Shown: positions 23,930 to 36,163, counted from the first letter of the stretch. The stretch: DNA of 64,000 nucleotides from Bagarius yarrelli (GCA_005784505.1 VCAZ01000113.1:1325001-1389000), one strand, 5' to 3'. The notes: generated from the letters alone by a model not told the origin. Program-made: numbers and translations.

Positions 23930-24115
23930 ATTTACATTTCTGGTATTTGGCAGACACCCGTATTTATCTCTCTCTTTTTTAACACAACTAAGGGTTAAGG
24001 GCCTTGCTCAGGGGCCCATTACTGACAGCCTGGTGGTGGTGCTGGGAATTAAAAAACCCATGATCTACCGGTCAGTAGTCCAACAACTTAATAATTAATC
24101 TACTGTACTACTTTT
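23930..24115 (-). mobile_element. tRNA-derived SINE, family A
   Basis: Reverse copy with the 3' domain end (GGTATTTGGCAGACACCCG), a short CTCTCT seed, GGGTTAAGGGCCTTGCTCA and a degenerate head. Confidence 0.8.
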
Positions 24116-24146
24116 ACTATCAACTTGATATAAAATCGATGGAATC

Positions 24147-24147
<1 letters not shown>

Positions 24148-24177
<30 letters not shown>

Positions 24178-24205
24178 CTTTTTTTTTTTTTTTTTCTTTT
24201 TTTAT
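24148..24205. repeat. poly(T) tract
   Basis: About 58 nt of almost pure T with rare C or A. The sequence may be unreliable here. Confidence 0.95.
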
Positions 24206-24729
24206 TCATTTTTTGTCAATCCATTTTACTTTACATGCTTTAAAGTTCTTTTTTTTTTATGACCCCTCATGAAAAATGAAGGTGCAAGTCAAAGTATAGA
24301 TAACGCATTAAAATCCCTCCAAGTTAAAAGTGACAGACATCTACTATTAGATGTACCTGTACATAAAAAAAGACAGAAAATGTGGTTTTAAATGTACAGA
24401 AGATAAACCGGCACGATTCGTTGATTTTATTGTTTTAAATTAAAATGTTTATGAAGCGCTAAGCGAAAGCAATGGAGCCTTTATTGTTACTGAAGAGTGA
24501 ACAGCCAGGATAATAAATGTCTAAATTAAAATGTAAAAATAAATTGAGTTTTTATTTATTTTTTTTGTTATAGTATTTATTCACTATAATACAAAATAAA
24601 AGTACACTGCGATGTCATAAGTATTCTATGTAATATTAATCATCCAAATTTTCCAAAGAGCCTTAGAAAGAAGATAAGGATCTTCTTTTAATAATAAAAT
24701 CTCTCTCACTCTTTTTTTTTTATTTTTAG

Positions 24730-24930
24730 TGACATTGTGATATGGAGTGCAATTGTCGCTTCGAATGAACGGCGCTGTCACCCACATTATAGCCTGAAAG
24801 TAGGTTATTAATTAAATTAAAACGGATCCTTTTCCAACGTCCTCAACGTCCTCATTCCATTAGCATAAATGATAGACGTGTTTGGTTAAGTCTCCTCTAA
24901 AAATGTTCAAATGTTCCTGGTGGAGAAGCA
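24730..24930. promoter_or_regulatory. candidate conserved noncoding element
   Basis: Contains GGAGTGCAATTGTCG, TTATTAATTAAATTAAAACG, a direct CAACGTCCT repeat and CCATTAGCATAAATGATAG. Confidence 0.38.
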
Positions 24931-25084
24931 CAAAGCAACCGTTGACAGCAGTCATTGAAAGATTCGTGCGCCTTAACTGACTCTTTTTTTTTTTTTTTTG
25001 AACACTTAAAAATAAATGAATAGTTTGTATCTTGTGTAAGTCGTTGTCTTGTGCCTCAAATCACAGAAAGTAAGAACTTTCATG

Positions 25085-25560
25085 ATGCCGTTTAGCCAAA
25101 GTTAAGCGGCATCAATAAGCCAGCTGTGTAGTGTGTGCCAAGAGTCTGATTATTGTCCATAAAAATATGACCTCATCACTAGCCGCTCTGATCTCTTACT
25201 CTGGAATGCATCCAAGGAGCGCACTTTTAATGAATCCAAGACAAGAGTGCTGTACCGGGACCTCAACTTCCTGCAGTCGTAATTCCCGTCTCATTGACAG
25301 GGGGGAAAAAAAACGATTTAGAAACACTGCATCGCTATGATGATTCACACATCACGACCTGCCAGTCACAGCCTGCTAGAGTGAGAAAGGAGCAGAGAAA
25401 TGGGGACACTTTGCCAACCTAATTAAGCCTGCAGAAGGATCTATATGTCCAGGGTTAGCCAATTACAGCCTCATCCATATGAGCGTGTAAAAAGGAGTTC
25501 TCTTGGGAGGATCCGGTACAAGACCGGAGAAAACTCTGTGCACTGGCTACAGCCGACACT
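25085..25560. promoter_or_regulatory. candidate conserved noncoding element
   Basis: Mostly repeat-free with CTGCAGTCGTAATTCCCG, CCTAATTAAGCCTGCAG and AGCCAATTACAGCC. The short plus frame 25131-25340 is not called. Confidence 0.38.
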
Positions 25561-25744
25561 GGCGAGGTGTGACGGCGTACGGTGCTGATGGTACATCAAG
25601 AAGAAAAGGAAATATATAAATAATGATATAGTCGAGGCAATACTTTTATTGGAATATGAAGTGCATATAGTAACTAAAGTCCAGAAAATTTAAGCAATTT
25701 GATCGAAGAAATAAAAATCCATGTGACACAATGAATAGTTTGTT

Positions 25745-26039
25745 TAATGCAATTAAGTATATTGTGTAAAAATATTGATATGGCCAACTATCGCAATTTT
25801 CTTTTATACGTTTATCGATATTCTAACCTCTATTATCAATACATATTTTAAATTCTTACATTAATATTTAATTAAACCCTCTGTGAGTTTTGTGCGACTT
25901 CCTCCTCCACTCCTGTAGTTGGCGCTGACACATTCGGACATTGTCTTTAAAACAAGCATGGTGAAAATAATAAGAGCACCTCTGGCTTTGTATTTAGTGG
26001 TATTTTGATCTATTTGTTTTACTTTTTTGTTAAGTATTG

Positions 26040-26132
<93 letters not shown>

Positions 26133-26175
26133 GGTATTGCAATACATCGTAAACTATATTATATCGTGAGGCCCT
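25745..26175 (-). mobile_element. CACGATAT-type DNA element, family H, with TA array
   Basis: The right end ATCGTGAGGCCCTTGC and ATTGCAATACATCGTAAAC mirror the left end at 13,215. The block 25,862-25,970 aligns to the reverse complement of 41,130-41,270 (TTTAATTAAACCCTC..GTAGTTGGCGCTGACACAT against TTTAACTGAAACCCTC..CACTGACACAT). A 90-nt TA array (26,041-26,130) has expanded inside. Confidence 0.75.
26041..26130. repeat. (TA)n microsatellite
   Basis: About 45 perfect TA units. The tyrosine-isoleucine frame over it is an artefact. Confidence 0.98.
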
Positions 26176-26179
26176 TGCT

Positions 26180-26745
26180 TATCCAGCAAATCTGAGATGG
26201 ATCGGTTTCTAACATGGATAGTCAGTTTTTACACATAACCTGTAAAGTGCCTGTTAGCTTGAGTACAAACTGTGTGTGAGAGAAAAAACGTGAAATTAAT
26301 TGGTTTCTGTTTTTATGTGGGAAACAGATGTGAGACTATTTAGAAGTCGGTATTCAACAAATCTGAGCCATTTTAAGCTTCGAATCCTTCAGTGAAATCA
26401 CACTAACTACCCTTTTTGTGGCGTGTCTGTTTGACATATGCGATAAACGCAAAAAGATTTGTAAAACACCGCTTCAACAGCAGCTTATAGTCACACAAAA
26501 TCACGATAAAGTAGTGATTTTGTACAGAACAGAGGGTACAGCTGAATAAAAAATGCCAAGCATTCGTCTGAGTGGAGCGCAACGCTTGACAGTACAACAT
26601 TGGAAACCACACATCTAAATGATTGAATTCTCCCAAAGCACCCATGTTAACAGAACCAGTATTTCCTTTAGCAGGGCCGGTCCCTGTGATCAAACCTAAC
26701 TCCAAATGACTTTCCTGGTGTATCTGTTCCCCACTTGCCACTTGC
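26180..26745. other. nongenic interval
   Basis: No repeat family recognised. A 112-codon minus frame at 26741-26403 lacks any family signature and is not called. Confidence 0.35.
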
Positions 26746-26759
26746 TTGTCAGACAGAAA

Positions 26760-27085
26760 GAAAAAAAAAAATATTTAATTTCTCCGCCTGTCTCAAATGC
26801 TCCTGGAAGCTATTTGTACAAATGTTGAAGGAGAAAAGAAACGATTGCTTAGAGTGCGCAGTCAGCAGGGGGCTGACATGAACACAATAGGTTTGGTCAG
26901 AGGGGTAATTGCAGCTCATTGGGGTGTCAGTCTGAGGTGCGTTCGCTCGCCACAGGCGTTCGGCTGCCCTCAAAAACGCTGGGAGGAAAAGGAAGTAGAT
27001 CGCTTTATCCCTTGCACCATCCACAATTAATCGCCCACGGAGAACACACCAGAAAGACAACAGGGGGCAGTATTGAGTTACAGTA
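26760..27085. promoter_or_regulatory. candidate regulatory element with two CTCF-like motifs
   Basis: Unique block with CTCF-core-like TCAGCAGGGGGCTG (26862-26875) and ACAACAGGGGGCAG (27057-27070), each 12 of 14 against the CCASYAGRKGGCRS core, in the same orientation. It also has GGGGTAATTGCAGCTCATTGG. Confidence 0.42.
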
Positions 27086-27154
27086 CACAGAAGCTTGCAG
27101 CATTCTTCACTCCTTCACCCTTGGGTAGCCCACAGCACCCGTTTGGCAAGCCTA

Positions 27155-27157
<3 letters not shown>

Positions 27158-27191
<34 letters not shown>
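27158..27191. repeat. (CT)n microsatellite
   Basis: About 16 CT units, continuing as degenerate CTTT to 27,222. Confidence 0.95.
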
Positions 27192-27194
<3 letters not shown>

Positions 27195-27214
27195 CTCTTT
27201 CTTGCGCTTTCTTT

Positions 27215-27345
27215 CTCTCTCACCACAGCCAGATGAGGCTGGCAGGGGTCCAGGTGGCCAGTGTGGCTGGATTAATTACACTTTTTCAATTAATGCTCTA
27301 ACAACGAGCTGTTATGTGTTCCGATGATAAGCCCGTGCGCGGTGC
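27215..27345. promoter_or_regulatory. candidate conserved noncoding element
   Basis: Contains GGATTAATTACAC, TTCAATTAATGCTCTAACAA and GGTCCAGGTGGCCAG. No intact coding frame. Confidence 0.38.
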
Positions 27346-27612
27346 AGCCGACAGGGGAGCGTGTGTGTGCACTGAAGACATATTTGTTACGAAGATTCCC
27401 GTGATTATTTTGCGCATGTAAACAGGACATGCCAAACCTCCTCAGTCAATTCTGGCGTGAGTTTCATCAGTCCAGTGATTTATTTGATAACTTTGATAAT
27501 GAACCCTGTATGGGATGACCTGTAACAGGTGATATTTCTCATCTTCTAAACACAAAAGGATCATATTTTGCTAAGTAGGTAATTGAAAATAAAAGTATCT
27601 AGAAAGCATATA

Positions 27613-27803
27613 TTTTACATTGACAGCATTAGGCAGACATCTTTATCCAGAGTGATCTACATTTATCTCCTTTATACAACTGAGAAATTGGGGGTTAAGG
27701 GTCTTACTCAGGGGCCCAGCAGTGGTAACTTGGTTGTGCTTGGAATCAAACCCCGTTCCTCCAATTAGCAGTCCAACACCTTAACCACTGTGCTACCATT
27801 TCC
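27613..27803 (-). mobile_element. tRNA-derived SINE, family A, near full length
   Basis: Reverse copy with GGCAGACATCTTTATCCAGA, GTGATCTACATTTATCTCC, TTGGGGGTTAAGGGTC, TCAGGGGCCCAGCAGTGG and a head ending CACTGTGCTACC. Confidence 0.88.
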
Positions 27804-28300
27804 TACTTCCCCAAATATAATCGTTTGCCATCCCAAACGACCCAAATCGAAAGCTTTAACTGGAGATTGTAGATATTGTGTAAAAAATCCTGTTTTAGAA
27901 ATAATTTCTGTTAAATAATAATTGTAATATTTGGGCTGTTCTCATTTATTGGTTTAAAAAAAAAATTGTAGCAGCACTTAGTATAATTTTTATTTTTACT
28001 TGCCCTAATCAGACCCCAGTCCATTTTATTAGACACTCTTAAAGATAATACTATTAAAAAGTGTGTTAAATTAAAGTACGTTTTTCGTCTATGGGCTGTA
28101 CAATATCATTGAGGGAGGATAAAATATTGAGACTCAGGGCTAGGTTTTGTACGTTATTTCAAAAAAGAAATAAAAAGAAAGAGAGAGAGAGAAAGAGAGA
28201 GAGAGAGACTTACTGCCCTCCTAGACTAAAAGGCTAAATTCAACCTTGCATTAAAGTGTTAAAAAATTTGAATAAAAAAAAAAAATGGAACATACTTTTT
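27804..28300. other. nongenic interval
   Basis: AT-rich with a (GA) tract at 28,181-28,208. No exon or repeat family recognised. Confidence 0.35.
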
Positions 28301-28309
28301 AATTAAAAA

Positions 28310-28760
28310 GGATCCTAATAATCCACATCATATTATATGGCGTAGATTCATCGGTCAATTTAATAACATGGAGCCTTTTGGATCTTAATATCTTTGGAAA
28401 CAGGTTTCCCTCATAACTGAGGGGCTTTGTTAATTACACAGCGGGTCTAATGATTCTGAATATTCAGTGGCTCTCGATGTTTTGATAAATGGGCTTCCAC
28501 CAAGATTTATTCCTAATTATCTCATTTGTCTTTCTCCATTACTTTTTATAGCTTAAATTTATGAAGTCATTAAGACGTTAGTGGCCCTGATAATGATTAG
28601 GAGAAAGAATTGTATGAAAGTGAATTATATGAAAATGATTATGGCTGAAGGAGTGTTTAAAATGGAGCCACAGAGGAAGTGGCGCAGGCTTTTGTGTGGA
28701 GGTGCGGGGGCCTTGAAGCCGGTGGAAATAACAGGAATTAAAACATCTTTGTCATCGCTT
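28310..28760. promoter_or_regulatory. candidate conserved noncoding element
   Basis: Unique block with TTGTTAATTACACAGCGGG, TCTAATGATTCTGAATATTC, TCCTAATTATCTCATTTGTC and GATAATGATTAGG. Confidence 0.4.
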
Positions 28761-29655
28761 GCTTCTCTTTCGCTCTCTCTGTTACTTCCTCACTACTTTC
28801 TTTTTTTACCTTCTCGTCTGCACTTATTCATCTCATAATGTCGTCTTCTACTGCTGCTGGTAGCTCTATTCTCTTTAGATCCAGCGATGAGATCATTCTT
28901 GGGCAGAAAACGGGATTATTTTAAGCTTTTTTGCCATCTACGTTTGGGCTGCTTTATTATTATTAATATTAATATTATTATTATTATTGTTGGGTTTTTT
29001 TTTTACATTTTTGCTGACTTTAAGCTTTCAGACCCACAAGCCCACAGTGACATTTAGTACGGATTCTTACCCCCATCTTTCAGTGGGTGTGACCAGGATT
29101 TCCATATGTTGATCGAGTCAGTCTTCGTTTCCACATCTGTTACGGTCAGCAGCCGTTTATGTTTAATTTTTGAGAAGCTTTAACAAGAGCTTCTTGTTGT
29201 CACTTGATGAGATAAGGAAAATCATTCCTGAAAAACACAGTGTAACGCACTGCGTACTGGGAGACGCACGGGATACAAAACCTGCAAAAACATACTATAA
29301 GAGGCAATGGCAGGGTCTGAAAGACATGTATACATGTAGATGTGCATGAAGGTGGGTTTTACAGCGTTGTGGGAACCACTAATGCCTACAGAAGATCTAG
29401 TGGGAACAATTAGCTGGTCCCCATGAGAAAAACTGTATTTAACAAACAATAAAAGTAAAAGAGAAGAATGTTGGGTACTGAGCTTACCATTAGACATCGA
29501 TCTAGGCAAGCTAGTGTGTGTGTGTGTGTGTGTGTGTGGCCAGGGTTTCTGTGTGGGCTCAGGACGACTTGATTGAACCGTTGTCCGTTGAGAGATGTTG
29601 CAGTAGGGAGATTGATTTCATCTGTGGTGTCTCTTCTGTGCGTCTCCCTCCCTCT
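28761..29655. other. nongenic interval
   Basis: Pyrimidine-rich, with ATT and T-run low complexity at 28,955-29,005 and a (GT)12 at 29,514-29,536. No exon called. Confidence 0.35.
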
Positions 29656-29659
29656 TGTC

Positions 29660-29860
29660 CTTCATCTCTCCACAGAAAAAGACAGATCTGAAGAGGCTAC
29701 GCAAGGCCCCTGCTTAATTAATTATTTAATTATCTAATCAAGGCAGAATGAAGAGCATCTCCTTACACCAGTGTTAATTATGGAACAGCTGGGGCAGGGT
29801 GCTGGAGGAATACTGAAATGAGGCTTGGCGCGCTCTCATTTTTCTTCTCACTTGCACACA
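29660..29860. promoter_or_regulatory. candidate conserved noncoding element
   Basis: Contains GCTTAATTAATTATTTAATT and ATCTAATCAAGGC (TCF/LEF- and homeodomain-like) and GTGTTAATTATGGAACAGC. Confidence 0.4.
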
Positions 29861-30263
29861 TGCCATAGTGAGTGAGACGATGGCCAGCAGGGAGCGCAGA
29901 GCTTCCACTGAAATGGGGGCATGGGCGGTGGGGAGGAACTCGATTTTGCTGGCGTTATCTGATAAGCCTCTGCTGGGTAGTGTTGGATCAGTGGGCAAAG
30001 TTCTGTGCTAGTAAACAGGGTATGAATTTAGACCATGGACCTAGGAGACCAAGAGCTTTTGAAGAGTCTTTACCATCAACTGCTATTGTACTCAAATACT
30101 CTATGCCAGATTTATATATAAAATTTAAACAGCAGCGTCCGCTATAAATCCACATAAATGCATTTGTAAATAGTGTCCAGGTTCTGGAGTCAAAGTAAGT
30201 CCCTTTATGTAGCTATTCGGCATGTTTACACTAAATCTGAACAACAGTGTTGAACTGAACATA

Positions 30264-30366
30264 CCACTGCTGGGCCCCCGAGCAAGGCCCTTGTTCAGTT
30301 ATATAAAATAGAAAAATGTAAGTCGCTCTGGATAAGGGCATTTGCCAAACGCCATCGATGTAAAAA
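30264..30366 (+). mobile_element. tRNA-derived SINE, family A, 5'-truncated
   Basis: Lacks the tRNA-like head. It keeps CCACTGCTGGGCCCCCGAGC, AAGGCCCTTG and the 3' domain CTCTGGATAAGGGCATTTGC. Confidence 0.85.
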
Positions 30367-30654
30367 GGATTAAGGACTGATGGCGCTTTGGAAAACCTAA
30401 TTTTTCGAATTTATTGTTCTCCTTGGATTTTTTTTCGTTAGCCATTTGTCAGTTAAGCTCTTTTGATTAGTTGAATAGTGACTGATGGATTGTGGTGGAT
30501 GAATTAGGTGTCATTTTGTACTTTAATCTCACTCAAACATATTTTTTTAATAGACACGGGTCTGTCAGTTACCCAAACAATGAGTCAGTAGTTTCGAACA
30601 CTGTCTTTGTCTAAACTTGCATATTACTAAATTTAATTAAGTACATGCTTTCCG

Positions 30655-31112
30655 ACTGATAAAAAAGAATGCTCTTATAGTATGGTTACAGGTAGTATCA
30701 ATGAAATTTAGATGTACTTTATCCACTCGTTGATATTATCACATGACTTATGTCATCACAGGAGTGCGAATTTAAGTTGAATAAAGTTTAACTTGAATTA
30801 TATTAAACAAGTGCAATTTAACTACAAGGAACCATGTTTTTTTCTTCAAGCATTAAAAGCTTCCTGAAGCACTCGAAAAGTGCAGCATTTGCGCTTTCTG
30901 CCACTTCCATATATAACAACTCGTCTCTCGCGGCCTTATGGGATAATAAAGAGTACATAGTATGCATGCTTTAAAATTCAGGCGGGAGTAGTAGGTCATC
31001 CATGGTGTGAAGATGGCATATCAACGATTCAGACATACTATTCGCCTCGCATACTCGGTTTCGCATACTATATAGGATAGAAGTGTGTGATTTGGGGATA
31101 AGGCCATTGTTT
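30655..31112 (+). mobile_element. MITE-like repeat, family M
   Basis: Aligns in order to 44,725-45,115: TGATATTATCACATGACTTA, GCCTTATGGGATA, GGGAGTAGTAGGTCATCCA, ATACTATATAGGATAGAAG and a TGATTTGGGG end. No coding capacity; superfamily not resolved. Confidence 0.72.
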
Positions 31113-31264
31113 GTGTTACTGACAGATCTGTGACTATATATCAGTGCTCCAACTAGATAGTCCATAGTCCTAGTCTCATGTAGCTGCACCCTCAGACTGA
31201 AGGCAACCGGTCTGGACTCTATAGCAGCTTTTATTGGCGAAAATGGCGCTTAAATAACCAGGAC

Positions 31265-31740
31265 GGCAACCTTCTTCTCCTCCTTTCAGCTGTTCACTTT
31301 TAAGGGTCGCAACAGCGAATCATCTGTCTCCACCTAACCCTATTAAATACTTGTTAATGTTCTTGTTTATACCTCCTCTTTGGTCTTCCTCTTTGACTTC
31401 TGCCTGGTAGCTTCATTTCTAACATCCTACTACCAATATATTCACTATCTCTCCTCTGTACATGTCCAAACCACCTCAATCTTACATGAGCCGTCCCTCT
31501 AATAAACTCGTTTCTAATCTTGTCCATCCTCGTCAGTCCCAAAGAAAACCTCAACGTGTTGCTACTTCCAGCTCTGCCACCTGTCTCTTCCTTAGCGCCA
31601 CTCTCTCTAAACCACATCATAGCTGATTTCACTACTGTCTTGTACACCTTCTCCTTAATTCTTACTGATATTCTCCTGTCAGACATCACTCCTGACACGT
31701 TTCTCCTGTCACACATTACATCTGACACGTTTCACTCCTG
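31265..31740 (-). pseudogene. LINE 3' end with reverse-transcriptase C-terminus
   Basis: The minus strand encodes the C-terminal part of a non-LTR reverse transcriptase (IKEKVYKTVVKSAMMW, TRMDKIRNEFIRGTAHVRLR, WFGHVQRRDSEYIGSRMLEM, SQRGRPKRRYKQEH), followed by the 3' UTR end near 31,270-31,330. It lacks the catalytic domain and N-terminus and has a deletion after RGTAHV compared with the copy at 14 kb. Antisense, 5'-truncated and dead. Confidence 0.88.
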
Positions 31741-33900
31741 ACACCTGACGCGTGACCAGGACAGCAACCAGTCACATTATTTTTAGGTGCAAAAATGTTA
31801 AGTCGATATATAGACTGGTTTGCAACTTTTATAAAAAAAATTGTGCAAATGAATAAACTAATACATGAATGTTACATCATTTTAAAAATATCATAATGAA
31901 AATAGCATCACAACAGCTTTGTTTTCCGGACGACTACCTGAAATCTGTAGAATCCAACCAGTTCAAAATCCAGTTTTGTGTGCATCAAACATTTAGCCAA
32001 TGAATTAAGTGCATCAGAAGTTGACACTATAGTCCACTTATTAGCTAACTATAAACATTGGAACCCTCCGCTATTGTGTATCAAAATTACGAATTTTTAG
32101 AGTTTTTTATTGACTACGACTGATTAGTTTTAGCTAGCATGTTACAGTTTTCTCTGTTTTTAAATACAGTTAATTAATGGTTCTAATATCACTTTTATTA
32201 CCACATAAGCACCTTTTTTTTTTTTTTACCACAACAGGTTATTGAGGTGCTGCTTGGTTTAATACAGAGCTTTCCTGTGATATGGTAAAACTTCATTTTG
32301 ACTAGTCTTGTATACTCACCTAGCTATTGTCTAATCATGTTCCTGCACTTTAAACCAACCCTAGCTGGAAAATCCTGCTATCTGCACCTGGTTTAAGCTT
32401 GTATAATTTTAGCAAATAGTTAATATTTGAAATAAAGCTACCTGATAAATTTGGCTATGATGCTAATCTAGCTGAAAAACGTATGGCAGGAAACAACAAT
32501 GGTCTTCATTTTTTGCAGTGTGTGACTAATAAAGGTGATTTTTTTTTTAAAGTAATAACTTTGCTTTAATTTAGATATGACACCAAATGCACACAGAGTT
32601 ACGAATGCCACAGGCAGCACACGAACATTATAAAAACTCAGTAGATATTATTTCTTAATTACATTTAGTCAGTTGTTTTTCTTGGCCAAGCAGTGAGCTA
32701 AAAAAATTCACTGGACTGTTGTTTCCAGATAAAAGCGTGAACCGAGTCACCCAGTGTGCGTTTACGTTTATTTTAAATAGATAAAAATACAGGCAAAGAA
32801 CGCGAAGTTTGTAAATTGCAAGATAAGTGCTTGGAAGTACTGCATTGGCACAATACACACAGCACATATAGACAAATAGATTAGTGTGTAACTGCAGGAC
32901 CTGAATGAGTTTACTGGGTCTACAGACAGAGTTGTTTTTTAAGGGGAAATTATTTTGCTTATTTCATGACATTTAAGAGGTTTTTTTTTTGTCGCTTTTT
33001 GTTGGGACATGTTTTGTTTTAAATGACTTGAATCAAGCTTCTTCTTAAGAAAATTATTTATTTAATGTTAAGACTTATATTAAAGTAATTAAAAGACATT
33101 TATATGTTAAAAAAATACAATAATTTGAACACGTTCGTAAAATTAAGTATTTAAGCAAAACCGACTAACGCAAAACAATTTACACATGCCAACCTTTTTT
33201 TTTTTTTATTTAAGGATCAGAAGTTTCTAGTACATTTCATCCTCAATGGTTTCCTATGTCCTCTAAACATATCATGCATTTGTAGTTTTTCACTTTTTCA
33301 TCATGCAAGAGCATTTCACTGTTCTGATTGTTATCCAATGGGAATATATCCCAGAATCCTTCAGCATCTTGTCAGAGTCAGGCACTTGCATCATAATATA
33401 ATAAATCCAGAAAGTTAATGCAAGTGAGATAATTTTACAGACCTCCACACAAGCACATGCTCTCGAATTGTTTTCCGAATCTGTCGATGCACGCAGGGAC
33501 ACGCCGTGTATGCTCGGTTTGACACGCCACTATCGATCTATTCTTCTTTTTTTATCTTGTCCAAACAGTTGGAGTGGATTTGTGCTGTCAGTCTGTCTTC
33601 ATTATATTGAGGACGGCATTACTTTTTCTTTTTCCATTCTGCACAGCCAAGCTTACAACATAAAGATACAAAGACTGAAGTCGAGCCTTCTGTCAAAACA
33701 GCAGCTCTCAATGTGTCTTATGGAGACGGCGTTACCCCCCTGATTGGCACAAAAAAAACGCTGGATTAACTCTTTTTTTTATTTTAGTTCTTAAATCCAA
33801 AACCTCCCAGCTATCCCTCACTGTGTACTCAGACATGTTACTAACTTGATGCTAAATGCTTTAGTCATTTACTGCATGCGGAATGAATCCCGGTTTGTAA
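31741..33900. other. nongenic interval
   Basis: AT-rich with scattered poly(T) tracts (32,215-32,228; 33,196-33,209). Short frames at 33,290-33,743 lack family features. No repeat copy matched elsewhere in the window. Confidence 0.35.
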
Positions 33901-33961
33901 TTTGGTATAGTATAACAATTGTTATGGCTGTATCGGTATAGTAATCCAAATATTTCTATTC

Positions 33962-34145
33962 CAGGGGTATCCAAAGTTTGGCTGGCGAACCAAATACGTT
34001 TGATTACCATTTTGAACAAATCATGTTTCTCAGTGTCAAATTTTAGGCCAGATGTAGCAGAAACACATAAGCGACAACAATTTAATAATTTGCATGGCCT
34101 GTTCTTTGATATAAGTGCATAAGAAATCCCAAAGGCACCTAAAGT
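33962..34145. mobile_element. possible hAT-like element end
   Basis: CCAGGGGTATCCAAAGTTTG resembles the CAGGGGTNNCCAAA terminus of hAT elements. No partner end or target duplication was found. Confidence 0.35.
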
Positions 34146-34499
34146 AGACAATAATTATATGCTCTGACTAAAGACGGCGAAGCACGAGCATAGAACAAAT
34201 GCATTAACTCGCTGACTGATCTCGTTCACGTGACCACTAAACAGCGCAGATGTGTCGGTAATTTACACAGCGCTTATATTCCCAACACGGAAACATAAAC
34301 ATTGTGACAACGTTTCTGTTTGAATGAAACTTTTTTATCCACATCTGAGTAATATTTTTAGTAGATTTACTGTAGTAGCACCAACTATAACTGGTATTGT
34401 GGTAGAAATGTTTATATCAAATTTTATATGTCATGTCATGTAAGCATATTGAATGTAATGTAAGGAAGAAATGAAATATAGACCAAATGGTCCCTCTGC

Positions 34500-34715
34500 T
34501 CTATACTATACTATACTATACGGGGCATTGGTGGCTTAACTGGTTAAGGTGCTGAGTTGTTGCCTGGAACACCGGGAGGACCATTCTGCCAATGTTGGGT
34601 TCTTGAGCAAAGCCCTTAACCCTTCCTGCTCCAGGGGGGCTGTATTATAGCTGATGCTGCGTTCTGACCCCAACCTTCTAAGATGGGATATGCAAAGAAA
34701 TAAATTTCATTTGTG
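34500..34715 (+). mobile_element. tRNA-related SINE, family B
   Basis: Head GGCATTGGTGGCTTAACTGG (A-box-like), middle TTGAGCAAAGCCCTTAACCC, then GGGGCTGTATTATAGCTGAT and GATGGGATATGCAAAG. Shared with 49,365-49,490 (reverse) and 57,985-58,085. A (CTATA)4 tract precedes it. Confidence 0.82.
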
Positions 34716-35150
34716 GTGACACTTTTGGACAGCGTGTCTAGCATTCACAGCCCAATAAATTGTAGACCATCTAAAGATGGCTTTAGACCAGAGAGAAACC
34801 CAGAGGACCCAAAGGAAACCTTTTTAAAAAGCAGGAAGAACATGCAAACATCAAGCACACCGGGTGGAGGCGAGAATCCTTAAGTTAGAAATTGTCAGAA
34901 TTCTGCTTGTGCATTGATTTTCAGTTTGCCAGCAACTTTTTCAGTATAATTGTTCCAATGTTCGAATAAATATCATCAAAACAGTCCCTAACTGCTTATG
35001 GTGGTTTAAATCCTCTTCATATGTTTGTATTCCATGACATCGATAATAAACAAATGAAATAAGGTCTAGTTTTACCCATTTGGTTTGCCAGCTGGCCTTT
35101 ACCGGATTTAGTGATTATCTTCACAAACATAAAGTCAAACAATAAACCTA
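34716..35150. other. nongenic interval
   Basis: No exon or repeat recognised. Confidence 0.35.
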
Positions 35151-35154
35151 ACTT

Positions 35155-35510
35155 GATTTCTGTGGCTCCCTATGTAATGGTTATCCGCGGACGACCCGGT
35201 GAAGCACTCTTGACGCCGCAGAAGTGATTGGTGTATTAATTGCCTCTCTCATTCCTCCACAAGGTCACTCTCTGCCCACTGGAAGATAAGACAAAGCAAT
35301 TCTTTTGTCCTACAATGGAACACAGCATATCACAAAGTTACTCAGGCTGAACCAATGGGTCTGAAGTGGGGGTTGAGGAGCGGAGGGCATAAAGTGGCTC
35401 ACCGTTCGAGTGCCTTGACAGTTACAATAATACAGACCTCATTAAAAAGGTAGGAGATGCCTGTGCCGGCAAGCAGGACGTGTCTGGCTCAACATACTAA
35501 AACGCCCCAC
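35155..35510. promoter_or_regulatory. candidate conserved noncoding element
   Basis: Unique GC-balanced block with GTGTATTAATTGCCTCTC, AGACAAAGCAATTC and CTACAATGGAAC. No intact frame. Confidence 0.4.
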
Positions 35511-36163
35511 TCTAAAAGATTATCAGCAGCACTGAAGAAGTACTAAAGCACCATGAGTTTTAAGTACTTCACTGTACATTTCTAGATAAATACTTTAACA
35601 TCTGTTAAATAAGCCATTGGCTGAAATTTGGCATATGGCAGTCTGGATACTGACCGAGGAAACATTTAGAATAAAGAAAAAAGCATCTTATTAAAAAGTC
35701 AATGCGTTTTTTTTATATATATTTTTTTTATTTCATCAGGTCTGAAGTTATAACATGATGTATTTTGGAAAAAAAGATAACAAAAAACATTTATTGTACT
35801 TACAGTAAGGGTAAAGTTTTACAGTAAGGGTAAAGTGGCCATAGATGCAGAATCAAACCTTTATCGTGAAATTTAATGTAACATGCTTTTTCAGATTAAA
35901 GATGGAATTTCTGTATGCTGATGTAACTTGTTTTGGTCAGATAGAAAGAATCGCATTATGTAACTGTTCGTTTTTAAGTCCATGGTTGCCTGTTTTTACT
36001 AATATTCTCGAAAAAATAACCAGAAGTAAATTTGATCCCATAGAATAATGCTTAGTATTCAGGCAAGCTGGAAATACTTTGCAAAGTTCTACCTTATAGC
36101 TAACACCTGGAAGGGATTGATGCGGAAGAGAGCACTCAAAATTGGCAATCAGATGGCGGTAAG

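Noticed and set aside
31354..31728. A 124-codon minus frame as a host gene
   Set aside because: Its sequence is the C-terminal end of a LINE reverse transcriptase, 5'-truncated and repeated elsewhere in the window.
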